DNA of 12,614 bases from a bacterium (GCA_029933535.1 JAOZNZ010000039.1:1-12614), one strand, 5' to 3'; shown: positions 6,762-12,614, counted from the first letter of the stretch. Made by a program: numbers and translations. The notes: generated from the sequence alone by a model not told the origin.

Positions 6762-8627
6762 ATGAAGCACACAACAAATAAAAATGTTTATGACGTCTTA
6801 ATAATAGGTTCCGGTGCCGCAGGATTTAATGCTGCGGTTCATCTGCACGACCTTGGCGTTGAAAACATTGCTGTTGTTACAGAGCATATTAAAGCAGGAA
6901 CTTCCAGAAATACCGGCTCTGACAAGCAAACTTATTATAAATTATCAGTTGCGGGCGATAATCCTGATTCACCCATGAAAATGGCAAAAACTCTTTTTGC
7001 AGGCGGCGGGATGGACGGAGACATTGCTTTGTGTGAGTCTGCTCACTCTATGCAGGAATTTTTTCATCTTGTAAACCTAGGAGTCCCATTTCCTTTTAAT
7101 TCTTTTGGAGAATTTGTCGGGTATAAAACTGATCATGACCCTTGCCAAAGAGGTTCTTCTATCGGACCTTATACTTCGAAAAAAATGACGGAAGTTCTGG
7201 AAGCTGAAGTTAAAAGAAAAAACATTAAAATTATCAATAATACAAAAATTGTCGATCTATTAATTTATGATAAAAATGTTATCGGAGTAGTCGGTAAAAA
7301 TAACAACGCCCTGAAATTCATTCTCGCTGAAAATGTGATCTTTGCGACCGGAGGGCCGGCAATTATTTACAAGGAAACCGTTTATCCCAAAAGTCAATTT
7401 GGCTGCAGTGGTGTTCTTGCAAAAAACGGAGTTGAGTTTGTTAATTTTCAGGAATGGCAATGTGGAATAGGGTCAGTTAAATTCAGATGGAATTTATCCG
7501 GCAGTTATCAGCAAGTTATCCCTTCTTATGTTTCGAAAGATAAAAATGGTAAAAAATATAATTTTCTCGAGAATTATTTTAAAAGTATTTCAGATATGGC
7601 AGATAATATTTTTAAAAAAGGGTACCAATGGCCATTTGATCCCAGAAAATTAAAAAAAGGATCTTCAATTATTGATTTTGCTGTTTATATAGAAAAAAAT
7701 GTTTACAACAGAAAAGTTTATCTCGATTTTACCGAAAATCCAACTTTTAAAAATGAAAAATTAGCTCTTAAAAAATTAAATTCAGAAACTTACAGCTATT
7801 TAAAAAATTCTGACGCTTTGGCTAAAACACCGGTTCAAAGATTAAAAAAATTGAATATCCGTGCTTACGAGCTTTATAAAAAGCATAAAATCGATCTGGA
7901 AACAGATTTGCTCGAAATTAATGTTTTACCACAACATAATAACGGCGGTGTTCATGTTAATAAATGGTGGGAAACAAACATTAAACACCTTTTTGCAATA
8001 GGTGAGTGCGCGGGTACTCATGGAGTTTACAGACCCGGTGGGTCGGCATTAAATTCAGGTCAGGTTGGAGGATTAAGAGCATCATATTATATAAAAAACA
8101 ATTATATACAAAACAAGAGCAAGATATTCCAAGATAAGAAAAAAATTAATAATCTTATTAAAGAAAAGATTAATGTTTTGAAAAAACCAGAAAATTCAGA
8201 AATTAATATTAAAGAAAAACTCTCTGAACTGCAAAATAATAATCTGGAATATTTAAGCTGCGTAAGAAACATTCCGGAAATCAAAAAATATTCTCGACAG
8301 CTCAGCAAATTGAGTTTAATTGACTCTTATGATACAATTTCTTTAAAATATAATGAAGTTTTGATATTATCAAAACTGTTTTGTAAATCTGTTTTAACTT
8401 ATTTTAATAAAAACGGCTGCTTAAGCAGAGGTTCGTATATTTTAATTGACAGTGATGATTTTATAATAGACTTAAATAAAATAAAAACACACAAAAAACA
8501 GGAAGATTATAAACTATCTGTTCAGATTAAAAATAAAATTATAAAAACTAAATTCATAAAAGTAAATCCTATTCCGGATAGTCGAGAACTATGGTTTGAA
8601 AAAGTATGGAAAAACTTTGCAGAATGA
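6762..8627 (+). CDS. FAD-dependent oxidoreductase of the fumarate reductase/succinate dehydrogenase flavoprotein fold
   Basis: The protein has 621 residues. DVLIIGSGAAG (11-21) is the FAD-binding dinucleotide fold, ENVIFATGG (190-198) the second FAD motif, and HNNGGVHVN (392-400) with LFAIGECAGTHGVYRPGGS (410-428) the family's C-terminal FAD/active-site block. His392, His420 and Arg424 are candidate substrate-binding or proton-transfer residues by analogy with fumarate reductase and L-aspartate oxidase. No signal peptide, haem motif or FMN-attachment domain is seen, so it appears cytoplasmic and soluble. Members of this fold include urocanate and fumarate reductases, aspartate oxidase, tricarballylate dehydrogenase and 3-ketosteroid dehydrogenase. 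The tail beyond residue about 445 is rich in Lys, Asn and Ile, has no motif I recognise, and its DNA is even richer in A+T. It follows the Fe-S Old Yellow Enzyme gene after 128 bp and may exchange electrons or substrate with it. The stop codon lies inside the first copy of the downstream repeat. The substrate is not assignable. Confidence 0.82.
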   Translation: MKHTTNKNVYDVLIIGSGAAGFNAAVHLHDLGVENIAVVTEHIKAGTSRNTGSDKQTYYKLSVAGDNPDSPMKMAKTLFAGGGMDGDIALCESAHSMQEFFHLVNLGVPFPFNSFGEFVGYKTDHDPCQRGSSIGPYTSKKMTEVLEAEVKRKNIKIINNTKIVDLLIYDKNVIGVVGKNNNALKFILAENVIFATGGPAIIYKETVYPKSQFGCSGVLAKNGVEFVNFQEWQCGIGSVKFRWNLSGSYQQVIPSYVSKDKNGKKYNFLENYFKSISDMADNIFKKGYQWPFDPRKLKKGSSIIDFAVYIEKNVYNRKVYLDFTENPTFKNEKLALKKLNSETYSYLKNSDALAKTPVQRLKKLNIRAYELYKKHKIDLETDLLEINVLPQHNNGGVHVNKWWETNIKHLFAIGECAGTHGVYRPGGSALNSGQVGGLRASYYIKNNYIQNKSKIFQDKKKINNLIKEKINVLKKPENSEINIKEKLSELQNNNLEYLSCVRNIPEIKKYSRQLSKLSLIDSYDTISLKYNEVLILSKLFCKSVLTYFNKNGCLSRGSYILIDSDDFIIDLNKIKTHKKQEDYKLSVQIKNKIIKTKFIKVNPIPDSRELWFEKVWKNFAE

Positions 8628-8823
8628 TTAAAATAATAAAATTTAACTTTCAGAATGATTGACAGCAGAATAATTAAAGAAGTAAAACTTTACTTTCAGA
8701 ATAATTAAAGGAAAAAACTGGACTTTCAGAATGATTTATAGCAGGATGATTAAAGAAATAAAACGATAAGAAATTTTTGAAATTGAAATTAAAAAAATTA
8801 TTCTGCTGTCAATTATTCTGAAA
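8614..8823. repeat. Direct repeat array ACTTTCAGAATGATT with a terminal 27-bp inverted copy
   Basis: Copies of a 15-base word occur at 8614-8629 (diverged, ACTTTGCAGAATGATT, spanning the preceding stop codon), 8646-8660, 8692-8706 and 8722-8736. Two copies are extended by GACAGCAGAATAATTAAAG-like sequence (from 8661 and, diverged, from 8737). At 8797-8823 the sequence is the reverse complement of 8648-8674 with a single mismatch over 27 bp, so a transcript could fold into a long stem with a loop of about 120 nt. No ORF or transposase is inside. It fills nearly all of the 235-bp gap between 8627 and 8863. It looks like an interspersed palindromic repeat or miniature element remnant. Confidence 0.8.
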
Positions 8824-8862
8824 ATAAAAAATCTAAAACAACCAAAATTATCTTATAAAATT

Positions 8863-10092
8863 ATGAAGAAGAAGAAAATTGGAATTATTGGCGTAAGTGG
8901 TTTTGCTAAAAATCATTTGAACTCTATCAAATATCTCGAAAATGAATGCGAGTTAGTTGCTGCGGATGTAAGGCGTGAAGATAGATGTGAAGCGGATGTT
9001 GATGCAGTTAAAGCTCTTGGCGCTAAAATATATGAAGATGCTTATGAAATGCTTGAAGAGGAAAAAAATAATATCGATATAATTTGTATTCCAACAAGCA
9101 TTGACTCACATTCCGATTACAGTGTTGCAGCCATGAAACTTGGTTATGATGTCATTTGCGAAAAGCCTGTTACCGGCACGATTGAAGAAGCTTTATTGAT
9201 GAAAAAAACGGCTGATGAGACCGGCAGAAAATTATGCGTTGGTTTTCAGAATATTTTTTCACCGACTATTCAGAAAATAAAAAAAAATAAAGTAGAAAAA
9301 AAACTCGGGGATCTTATTTCCTGTAAAAGTTACGCCACCTGGCCCAGAAGCTCGGCTTACTACAAAAGAAATGCATGGGCGGGAAAATTGATTTATAACG
9401 GGAAACAGATATTTGATTCACCTATTCAAAATGCGACAGCTCATTATTTAAATAATTTGTTGTATATAGCCGGTGAAACGTATGATGAATCGGCAATACC
9501 GGAAGAAATTTATGGTGAAAATTTTCGTGCGAAGAATATTGAATCTGCAGACACGCAATTTGTTAGAATAAAAACTAAAAACAATATCAAATTAACTTAT
9601 ATTGTTACCCATTCCTGTAAAGAAGATTTTGGGCCGGTGGCAGAATATCTTTTCGAAAACGGTAAAATATTATGGGACTTTCAACATGAAACGGATGGAG
9701 AAGCAAAAGTTTTTGAGAAAACAGGTTCGGAATATAAACTTATTGATAAATTTGATAATGGATCAATTTCAACTCACGCTTTAGTTTTTAAAAATATGTT
9801 TGAAGCTATTGATAATAACAAACAACCTTTATCAAATATCAATAACGCGTATCAGCATATAATTAGTGTAAATAAAAGTTTTGACTCATCAAACGGAATT
9901 ACTCAAATCGATGAAAAATACCTGGATGCACTTCGTGTAGAAGCAGAAGCGTATGACCCCGATTTGGATGTCTCTAACGAAAGAAATATTGTGATTAAAG
10001 GTATAGAAAAAACTATCGAGAAAATGTACGAACAGGAAAAAAGCTTTATCGAAATCGGAGCCGAATGGGCATGTTGCAGCCTACCTCGTTGA
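8863..10092 (+). CDS. Gfo/Idh/MocA-family oxidoreductase (second copy)
   Basis: The 409-residue protein opens directly with the Rossmann strand KIGIIGVSGFAKNH (residues 5-18) at the ATG 8863. CEKPV (99-103, Lys101) is the family signature. YYKRNAWAGKL (166-176) and FDSPIQNATAHYLNNLL (184-200) form the substrate-side block with candidate catalytic His194. It is longer than the first copy and quite different from it in sequence, so the two are unlikely to be recent duplicates and probably act on different steps. The family performs NAD(P)-dependent oxidation or reduction of sugar hydroxyls. The C-terminal residues CCSLPR are encoded by DNA that already belongs to a hairpin overlapping the stop codon, so the natural terminus may have been altered by repeat insertion. 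The upstream gap is the 8614-8823 repeat array, and no Shine-Dalgarno sequence is present. The substrate is unknown. Confidence 0.84.
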   Translation: MKKKKIGIIGVSGFAKNHLNSIKYLENECELVAADVRREDRCEADVDAVKALGAKIYEDAYEMLEEEKNNIDIICIPTSIDSHSDYSVAAMKLGYDVICEKPVTGTIEEALLMKKTADETGRKLCVGFQNIFSPTIQKIKKNKVEKKLGDLISCKSYATWPRSSAYYKRNAWAGKLIYNGKQIFDSPIQNATAHYLNNLLYIAGETYDESAIPEEIYGENFRAKNIESADTQFVRIKTKNNIKLTYIVTHSCKEDFGPVAEYLFENGKILWDFQHETDGEAKVFEKTGSEYKLIDKFDNGSISTHALVFKNMFEAIDNNKQPLSNINNAYQHIISVNKSFDSSNGITQIDEKYLDALRVEAEAYDPDLDVSNERNIVIKGIEKTIEKMYEQEKSFIEIGAEWACCSLPR

Positions 10093-10221
10093 GGTCGGAT
10101 TGCGGCAAAACCGCAATAGTAATCGGTATTCGGTAATCGGTAATTAAACCTTAAGTTCCGATTTATCGGGGCAACCTTAAGGGCACAAAGTGCCTAACCT
10201 TAAAACCTTAAAACCTTAATT
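10083..10221. repeat. Cluster of small hairpins and tandem words between oxidoreductase and kdgK
   Basis: Four perfect inverted repeats follow one another: ACCTC-GTT-GAGGT (10083-10095, containing the stop codon 10090-10092), ATTGCGG-CAAAA-CCGCAAT (10099-10117), CCGAT-TT-ATCGG (10158-10169) and GGCAC-AAA-GTGCC (10182-10194). Between them lie a 7-mer array TCGGTAT/TCGGTAA/TCGGTAA (10123-10143) and two CCTTAAG words (10149-10155, 10175-10181). The 8-mers CCTTAAAA, CCTTAAAA, CCTTAATT (10198-10221) run directly into the ATG at 10222. No hairpin is followed by a T-run, so simple terminator function is not supported. The 7-bp stem at 10099 is the most stable. Confidence 0.75.
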
Positions 10222-11250
10222 ATGAAAATAATAACTTTTGGTGAAATTATGCTTCGCCTGGCAACTCCGGATTACTTGCGCTTTCATCAAGCAACTGAAC
10301 TTGAAGCGACTTTTGGAGGTGGTGAGTCTAATGCCGCGGTTTCGTTGGCAAATTTTGGTCTTGATGTCGATTTTGTCACACGTCTGCCTGAAAATGATAT
10401 CGGCGATGCTGTAATAAAAATGCTCAGGAAATATAATGTCGGAGTCGATAAAATTATTTTTGGCGGTGAACGCCTTGGAATCTATTTTCTTGAAAGCGGT
10501 GCGGTAAGCCGTGCTTCAAAAGTTATTTATGACAGAGCCCATTCCGCCGTTTCAGAAATTGAACCGGATATGATTGACTGGGATAAAGTTTTTGAAAATG
10601 CTGAATGGTTTCACTGGACAGGCATAACGCCTGCTATTTCACAAAGTGCCGCAGAAGTTTTGAAAATAGCTATTGCTAAAGCTAATGAAAAACACATCAC
10701 CGTTTCAGTTGATTTGAACTATCGGAAAAAGCTTTGGAAATATGGTATAACAGCTCAGGAAATGATGCCGGAATTGGTTGCAGGATGCGATATTATTCTC
10801 GGCAATGAAGAAGACGCTGAAAAGACTCTGGGAATTACCACGGAAAGTGTTGATGTTACTTCGGGCGAAGTGAATGCTGAAGCATATGAATCAGTTTCAA
10901 AACAAATTATGAAAAAATTCCCGCGAGTAAAAAAAGTGATCACCACACTTCGCGGCTCTATTTCCGCATCGCACAATACATGGGCAGGCGTTCTTTTTGA
11001 CGGTGAAAAGTTATATAAATCTCCGGTTTATCAAATTACGCATATAGTTGACAGAGTAGGCGGGGGAGATTCGTTTACGGCGGGCCTGATATACGGAATT
11101 ATAACATATAAAGATGATGCAGCGGCCTTAAATTTTGCTGTTGCGGCATCATGTCTTAAACATACAATTAAAGGAGATTTAAATCTTGTTACTGTAGCTG
11201 AAGTGGAAAAATTAATGGCAGGAGATTCATCCGGCCGCGTTTCAAGATAG
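10222..11250 (+). CDS. kdgK: 2-dehydro-3-deoxygluconokinase (KDG kinase), PfkB family
   Basis: This enzyme phosphorylates 2-keto-3-deoxygluconate to KDPG with ATP in the cytoplasm. The 342-residue length is normal. FGEIMLRLATP (6-16) and FGGGESNAAVSLANFG (about 31-46) form the N-terminal sugar-binding part of the ribokinase fold. DRVGGGDSFTAGLIYG (277-292) is the C-terminal PfkB signature with catalytic base Asp283 in the anion-hole loop. The end, LNLVTVAEVEKLM then SGRVSR, matches the KdgK-type kinases I know from Bacteroidetes-like genomes. KDPG aldolase follows after 211 bp, which strongly supports the KDG/KDPG assignment over fructokinase or ribokinase. A small possibility remains that it acts on a stereoisomer such as KDGal. 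The start ATG comes directly after a CCTTAAAA-type tandem repeat and has no Shine-Dalgarno sequence. Confidence 0.85.
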   Translation: MKIITFGEIMLRLATPDYLRFHQATELEATFGGGESNAAVSLANFGLDVDFVTRLPENDIGDAVIKMLRKYNVGVDKIIFGGERLGIYFLESGAVSRASKVIYDRAHSAVSEIEPDMIDWDKVFENAEWFHWTGITPAISQSAAEVLKIAIAKANEKHITVSVDLNYRKKLWKYGITAQEMMPELVAGCDIILGNEEDAEKTLGITTESVDVTSGEVNAEAYESVSKQIMKKFPRVKKVITTLRGSISASHNTWAGVLFDGEKLYKSPVYQITHIVDRVGGGDSFTAGLIYGIITYKDDAAALNFAVAASCLKHTIKGDLNLVTVAEVEKLMAGDSSGRVSR

Positions 11251-11257
11251 AAGATAA

Positions 11258-11410
11258 ATTAACCTAATTAACCTAATTTCTAATTGACCTAAAAAATAAC
11301 CAATAATCAATATATAAATCCCAAAATAGCAAGCCCAAACTTTTGGACATTATTCATTAGACATTGGGATTTATTTAGAATAATTAGGTTAATTAGAGCA
11401 ATTAGAAATT
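11258..11410. repeat. Inverted-repeat element between kdgK and eda
   Basis: AATTAACCTAATT (11258-11270) is perfectly complementary to 11382-11394 (13 bp). AATTTCTAATTG (11275-11286) is complementary to 11399-11410 (12 bp), and ATAAATCCCAA (11314-11324) to 11364-11374 (11 bp). CCAAA-CT-TTTGG (11335-11346) forms an inner hairpin. The left arm is itself a 9-mer repeat, ATTAACCTA twice (11258-11266 one base shifted, 11267-11275) and ATTGACCTA at 11283-11291. The two outer pairs are not nested with each other, so they would compete for folding. No ORF of note is enclosed. The element fills most of the 211-bp gap and starts 8 bases after the kdgK stop. Confidence 0.72.
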
Positions 11411-11461
11411 TATAATCCAATTACTCAATTAATAAATTTAACAATTACCCAATTTAATACA

Positions 11462-12136
11462 ATGTCCCAATACTCAAGAATAGAAGTTTGTTTAAAAATT
11501 AAAGAAGCAGGTTTAGTTCCTATTCATTTTAACAAAAATGCTGAAACTGTAAAAAATGTTGCAAAAGCTTGCTATGATGGCGGCGCAAGAATTTTTGAAT
11601 TTACTAACCGCGGAGACTTTGCTCATGAAGTTTTTACAGAACTCAGTAAATACGTTATCAAAAATTTGCCGGGAATGATTCTAGGTGTAGGCTCGATTGA
11701 AGATGCAGCCACGTCGGCTCTTTACATGCAGTCAGGGGCAAATTTTATTGTCTCACCTATATTAACTCCTGAAATGGCAAAAGTTTGTAATAGAAGGAAA
11801 ATTGCGTGGATTCCCGGCTGCGGCACTTTAACGGAAATAGCTTACGCGGAAGAACTTGGCGCGGAAATTGTTAAAACCTTTCCGGCAATGCAGATTGGCG
11901 GACCTGACTTTATTAAAAATATTAAAGGCCCTCGACCGTGGACAAATATTATGTCAACCGGTGGAGTTATGCCGACTGAAGAAAACCTTAAAGCCTGGTT
12001 TCAGGCCGGTACGTATTGTGTCGGGATGGGATCAAAACTTATTACAAAAAAATTCATTGCGTCCGGAGACTGGGCAGGTATAGCTGCGAAAGTCAATAAA
12101 GTTCTGGAAATTATTCAATCAATTCGATCGGCATGA
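11462..12136 (+). CDS. eda: KDPG aldolase (2-keto-3-deoxy-6-phosphogluconate aldolase)
   Basis: This class I aldolase cleaves KDPG to pyruvate and glyceraldehyde 3-phosphate. The 224-residue length fits the family's trimeric TIM barrel. GARIFEFTNRG (41-51) gives Glu46 and Arg50 in the E-x-T-x-R pattern of the catalytic glutamate and carboxylate-binding arginine. IPGCGT (117-122) matches the conserved PGxxT strand, and EIVKTFPA (135-142) holds the Schiff-base Lys138. STGGV near residue 164 and GTYCVGMGSKL near 181-191 are the phosphate-binding glycine loops. All expected catalytic residues are present. With the kinase gene just upstream it completes the lower Entner-Doudoroff branch. It may also act on KDPGal, as some family members do. 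The start at 11462 has no Shine-Dalgarno sequence; the preceding 50 bases are almost purely A+T with scattered ACCCAATT. Confidence 0.9.
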   Translation: MSQYSRIEVCLKIKEAGLVPIHFNKNAETVKNVAKACYDGGARIFEFTNRGDFAHEVFTELSKYVIKNLPGMILGVGSIEDAATSALYMQSGANFIVSPILTPEMAKVCNRRKIAWIPGCGTLTEIAYAEELGAEIVKTFPAMQIGGPDFIKNIKGPRPWTNIMSTGGVMPTEENLKAWFQAGTYCVGMGSKLITKKFIASGDWAGIAAKVNKVLEIIQSIRSA

Positions 12137-12170
12137 TTTTGCCATTCTTTTATACTTTATATTTTGATAT

Positions 12171-12198
12171 AATTAATCACAACAGATGTGGTTTAATT
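12171..12198. repeat. Imperfect hairpin after eda
   Basis: AATTAATCACA and TGTGGTTTAATT pair over about 11 bp, with one G-T pair and one bulged T, around the loop ACAGA. The bases after it are A-rich rather than T-rich on the + strand, so it is not a convincing terminator for eda. It could act on the other strand, but no minus-strand gene ends here. Confidence 0.35.
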
Positions 12199-12206
12199 AA
12201 AAAATA

Positions 12207-12399
12207 GCCACGAAGACACGAAGCCACAAAGAAGAAAATAGTGAGTAATAAGATAGTGCCCAGGCATCCGCCGGGCGCTAACGCGAGTAGTAAAGTAGTG
12301 AGTCCAACTTTAGACCTTTAGACCTTGAACGTGAGTACAGCGTTACTTCGTTAGGACTTTCGACTAATAAAAGAACTTAGTGCCTTAGAGTCTTCGTGG
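12207..12399. repeat. Palindromic intergenic element with G+C-rich hairpin core
   Basis: The left arm (12207-12231) is a triple 8-mer CACGAAGA/CACGAAGC/CACAAAGA (12209-12232). The right arm (12376-12399) ends in AGTCTTCGTGG and is its imperfect reverse complement over about 24 bases. Inside, GCCC-A-GGC-ATCC-GCC-GGGC (12258-12276) forms seven G-C pairs with one bulged A and a four-base loop, the most G+C-rich spot in the window. CTAACG (12278-12283) faces CGTTAG (12349-12354) with flanking similarity. CTTTAGAC is repeated exactly at 12308-12315 and 12316-12323. The element takes up most of the 276-bp gap before the lipoprotein-like gene. No ORF, tRNA or T-run is evident. Confidence 0.68.
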
Positions 12400-12412
12400 G
12401 TAATATAAAATA

Positions 12413-12614
12413 ATGAAAAAAATCGCTGTATTCTTATTTTTGTTCCTCTGCGTCAACATATTCGCATGTTCGGTGCCGGTGTTTCGCTATGCCCTGGAAC
12501 GATGGCATCCGGATCCTTATGTCATACAACTTAATTACAATACCCCTCACACAAATAAGCTTTCGGAAATTTTGGATACATTAAGAACTTTCGATTATGA
12601 CTACTCCTTCATTA
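12413..12614 (+). CDS. Exported or lipoprotein-type protein with PVFRYALERW signature (3' end missing)
   Basis: The frame starts at ATG 12413 and is still open at the right edge, giving 67 codons. Residues 1-18 (MKK followed by a run of Ile, Val, Phe and Leu) form a typical signal sequence. It is followed by NIFA-C, where Cys19 would be the first mature residue; the lipobox is atypical because of the Phe at -2, so lipidation is uncertain. The mature protein begins CSVPVFRYALERWHPDPY. From memory, a near-identical opening is found in exported proteins of unknown function in Planctomycetes, Verrucomicrobia and Lentisphaerae; I cannot confirm this without a search. It follows a long repeat element and is probably a separate transcription unit from the sugar-acid genes. 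No function is assigned. Confidence 0.75.
   Translation, partial: MKKIAVFLFLFLCVNIFACSVPVFRYALERWHPDPYVIQLNYNTPHTNKLSEILDTLRTFDYDYSFI

Noticed and set aside
8659..8688. TTGACA inside the repeat as the promoter of the second oxidoreductase
   Set aside because: The best -10 at a suitable distance is TAAAAC, a poor match, and it lies about 175 bp from the start codon.
8614..8823. CRISPR array
   Set aside because: Repeat copies are short, diverged and unevenly spaced, one is inverted, and spacers are A-rich remnants of the same repeat; no cas gene is nearby.
3661..10092. The two Gfo/Idh/MocA genes as a recent tandem duplication
   Set aside because: They differ in length, nucleotide-binding loop and substrate-side block, sharing only family-level motifs.
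12130..12155. GGCA-TGATTT-TGCC followed by T-rich sequence as an intrinsic terminator of eda
   Set aside because: The stem is only four pairs and the T-run is broken (ATTCTTTTATACTTT), so it is too weak to call.
12137..12412. tRNA or other classical structured RNA gene
   Set aside because: No cloverleaf, CCA end or T-loop sequence could be found; the structure seen is explained by palindromic repeats.

Overview
The window is strongly A+T-rich bacterial DNA with every recognisable gene on the + strand. Two proteins suggest the PVC superphylum (Lentisphaerae, Kiritimatiellota or a related verrucomicrobial lineage). One is a very large protein that combines lamin-tail-like sequence with a GspK-like C-terminus. 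The other is a secreted or lipoprotein-type protein whose mature N-terminus reads CSVPVFRYALERW, a signature I associate from memory with PVC genomes. A near-consensus sigma70-type promoter (TTGACT-N17-TATAAT) argues against Bacteroidetes, which use a different -33/-7 promoter. However, no gene start in the window has a Shine-Dalgarno sequence, a trait often linked to Bacteroidetes. The phylum assignment is an inference and needs a database search.

Layout. Positions 1-3537 hold the 3' part of the large GspK/lamin-tail-like protein, cut at the left edge. A strong promoter follows at 3570-3598, and then a run of seven enzymes: a Gfo/Idh/MocA oxidoreductase (3661-4674), a TIM-barrel sugar isomerase/epimerase overlapping it by 8 bp (4667-5437), an iron-sulfur Old Yellow Enzyme-type flavoprotein (5482-6633), a fumarate-reductase-fold FAD protein (6762-8627), a second Gfo/Idh/MocA oxidoreductase (8863-10092), a PfkB-family 2-keto-3-deoxygluconate kinase (10222-11250) and a KDPG aldolase (11462-12136). 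The start of the PVFRYALERW-type protein lies at 12413-12614 and runs off the right edge.

How the genes may work together. The last two enzymes form the lower Entner-Doudoroff branch: KDG is phosphorylated to KDPG, which is cleaved to pyruvate and glyceraldehyde 3-phosphate. Two sugar-type NAD(P) oxidoreductases and an isomerase/epimerase upstream fit conversion of a sugar or sugar acid to KDG. The unusual part is the flavin pair, an Fe-S enoate-reductase-like protein without its own NAD(P)H domain followed by a fumarate-reductase-like flavoprotein. It suggests that an unsaturated or keto-sugar intermediate is reduced or dehydrogenated on the way. I do not recognise this combination as a characterised pathway, and the substrate cannot be read from the sequence.

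Intergenic DNA. Most gaps are built of short repeats: 7-9 bp words in tandem (AAGAACC, TCGGTAA, CCTTAAAA, ATTAACCTA, CACGAAGN, CTTTAGAC), inverted repeats of 11-27 bp, and small hairpins. Several begin at or overlap the stop codon of the preceding gene, or end right at the next start codon. The most striking are a repeat array with a 27-bp inverted copy (8614-8823) and a palindromic element with a G+C-rich hairpin core (12207-12399). No tRNA, rRNA, CRISPR array or transposase was seen.
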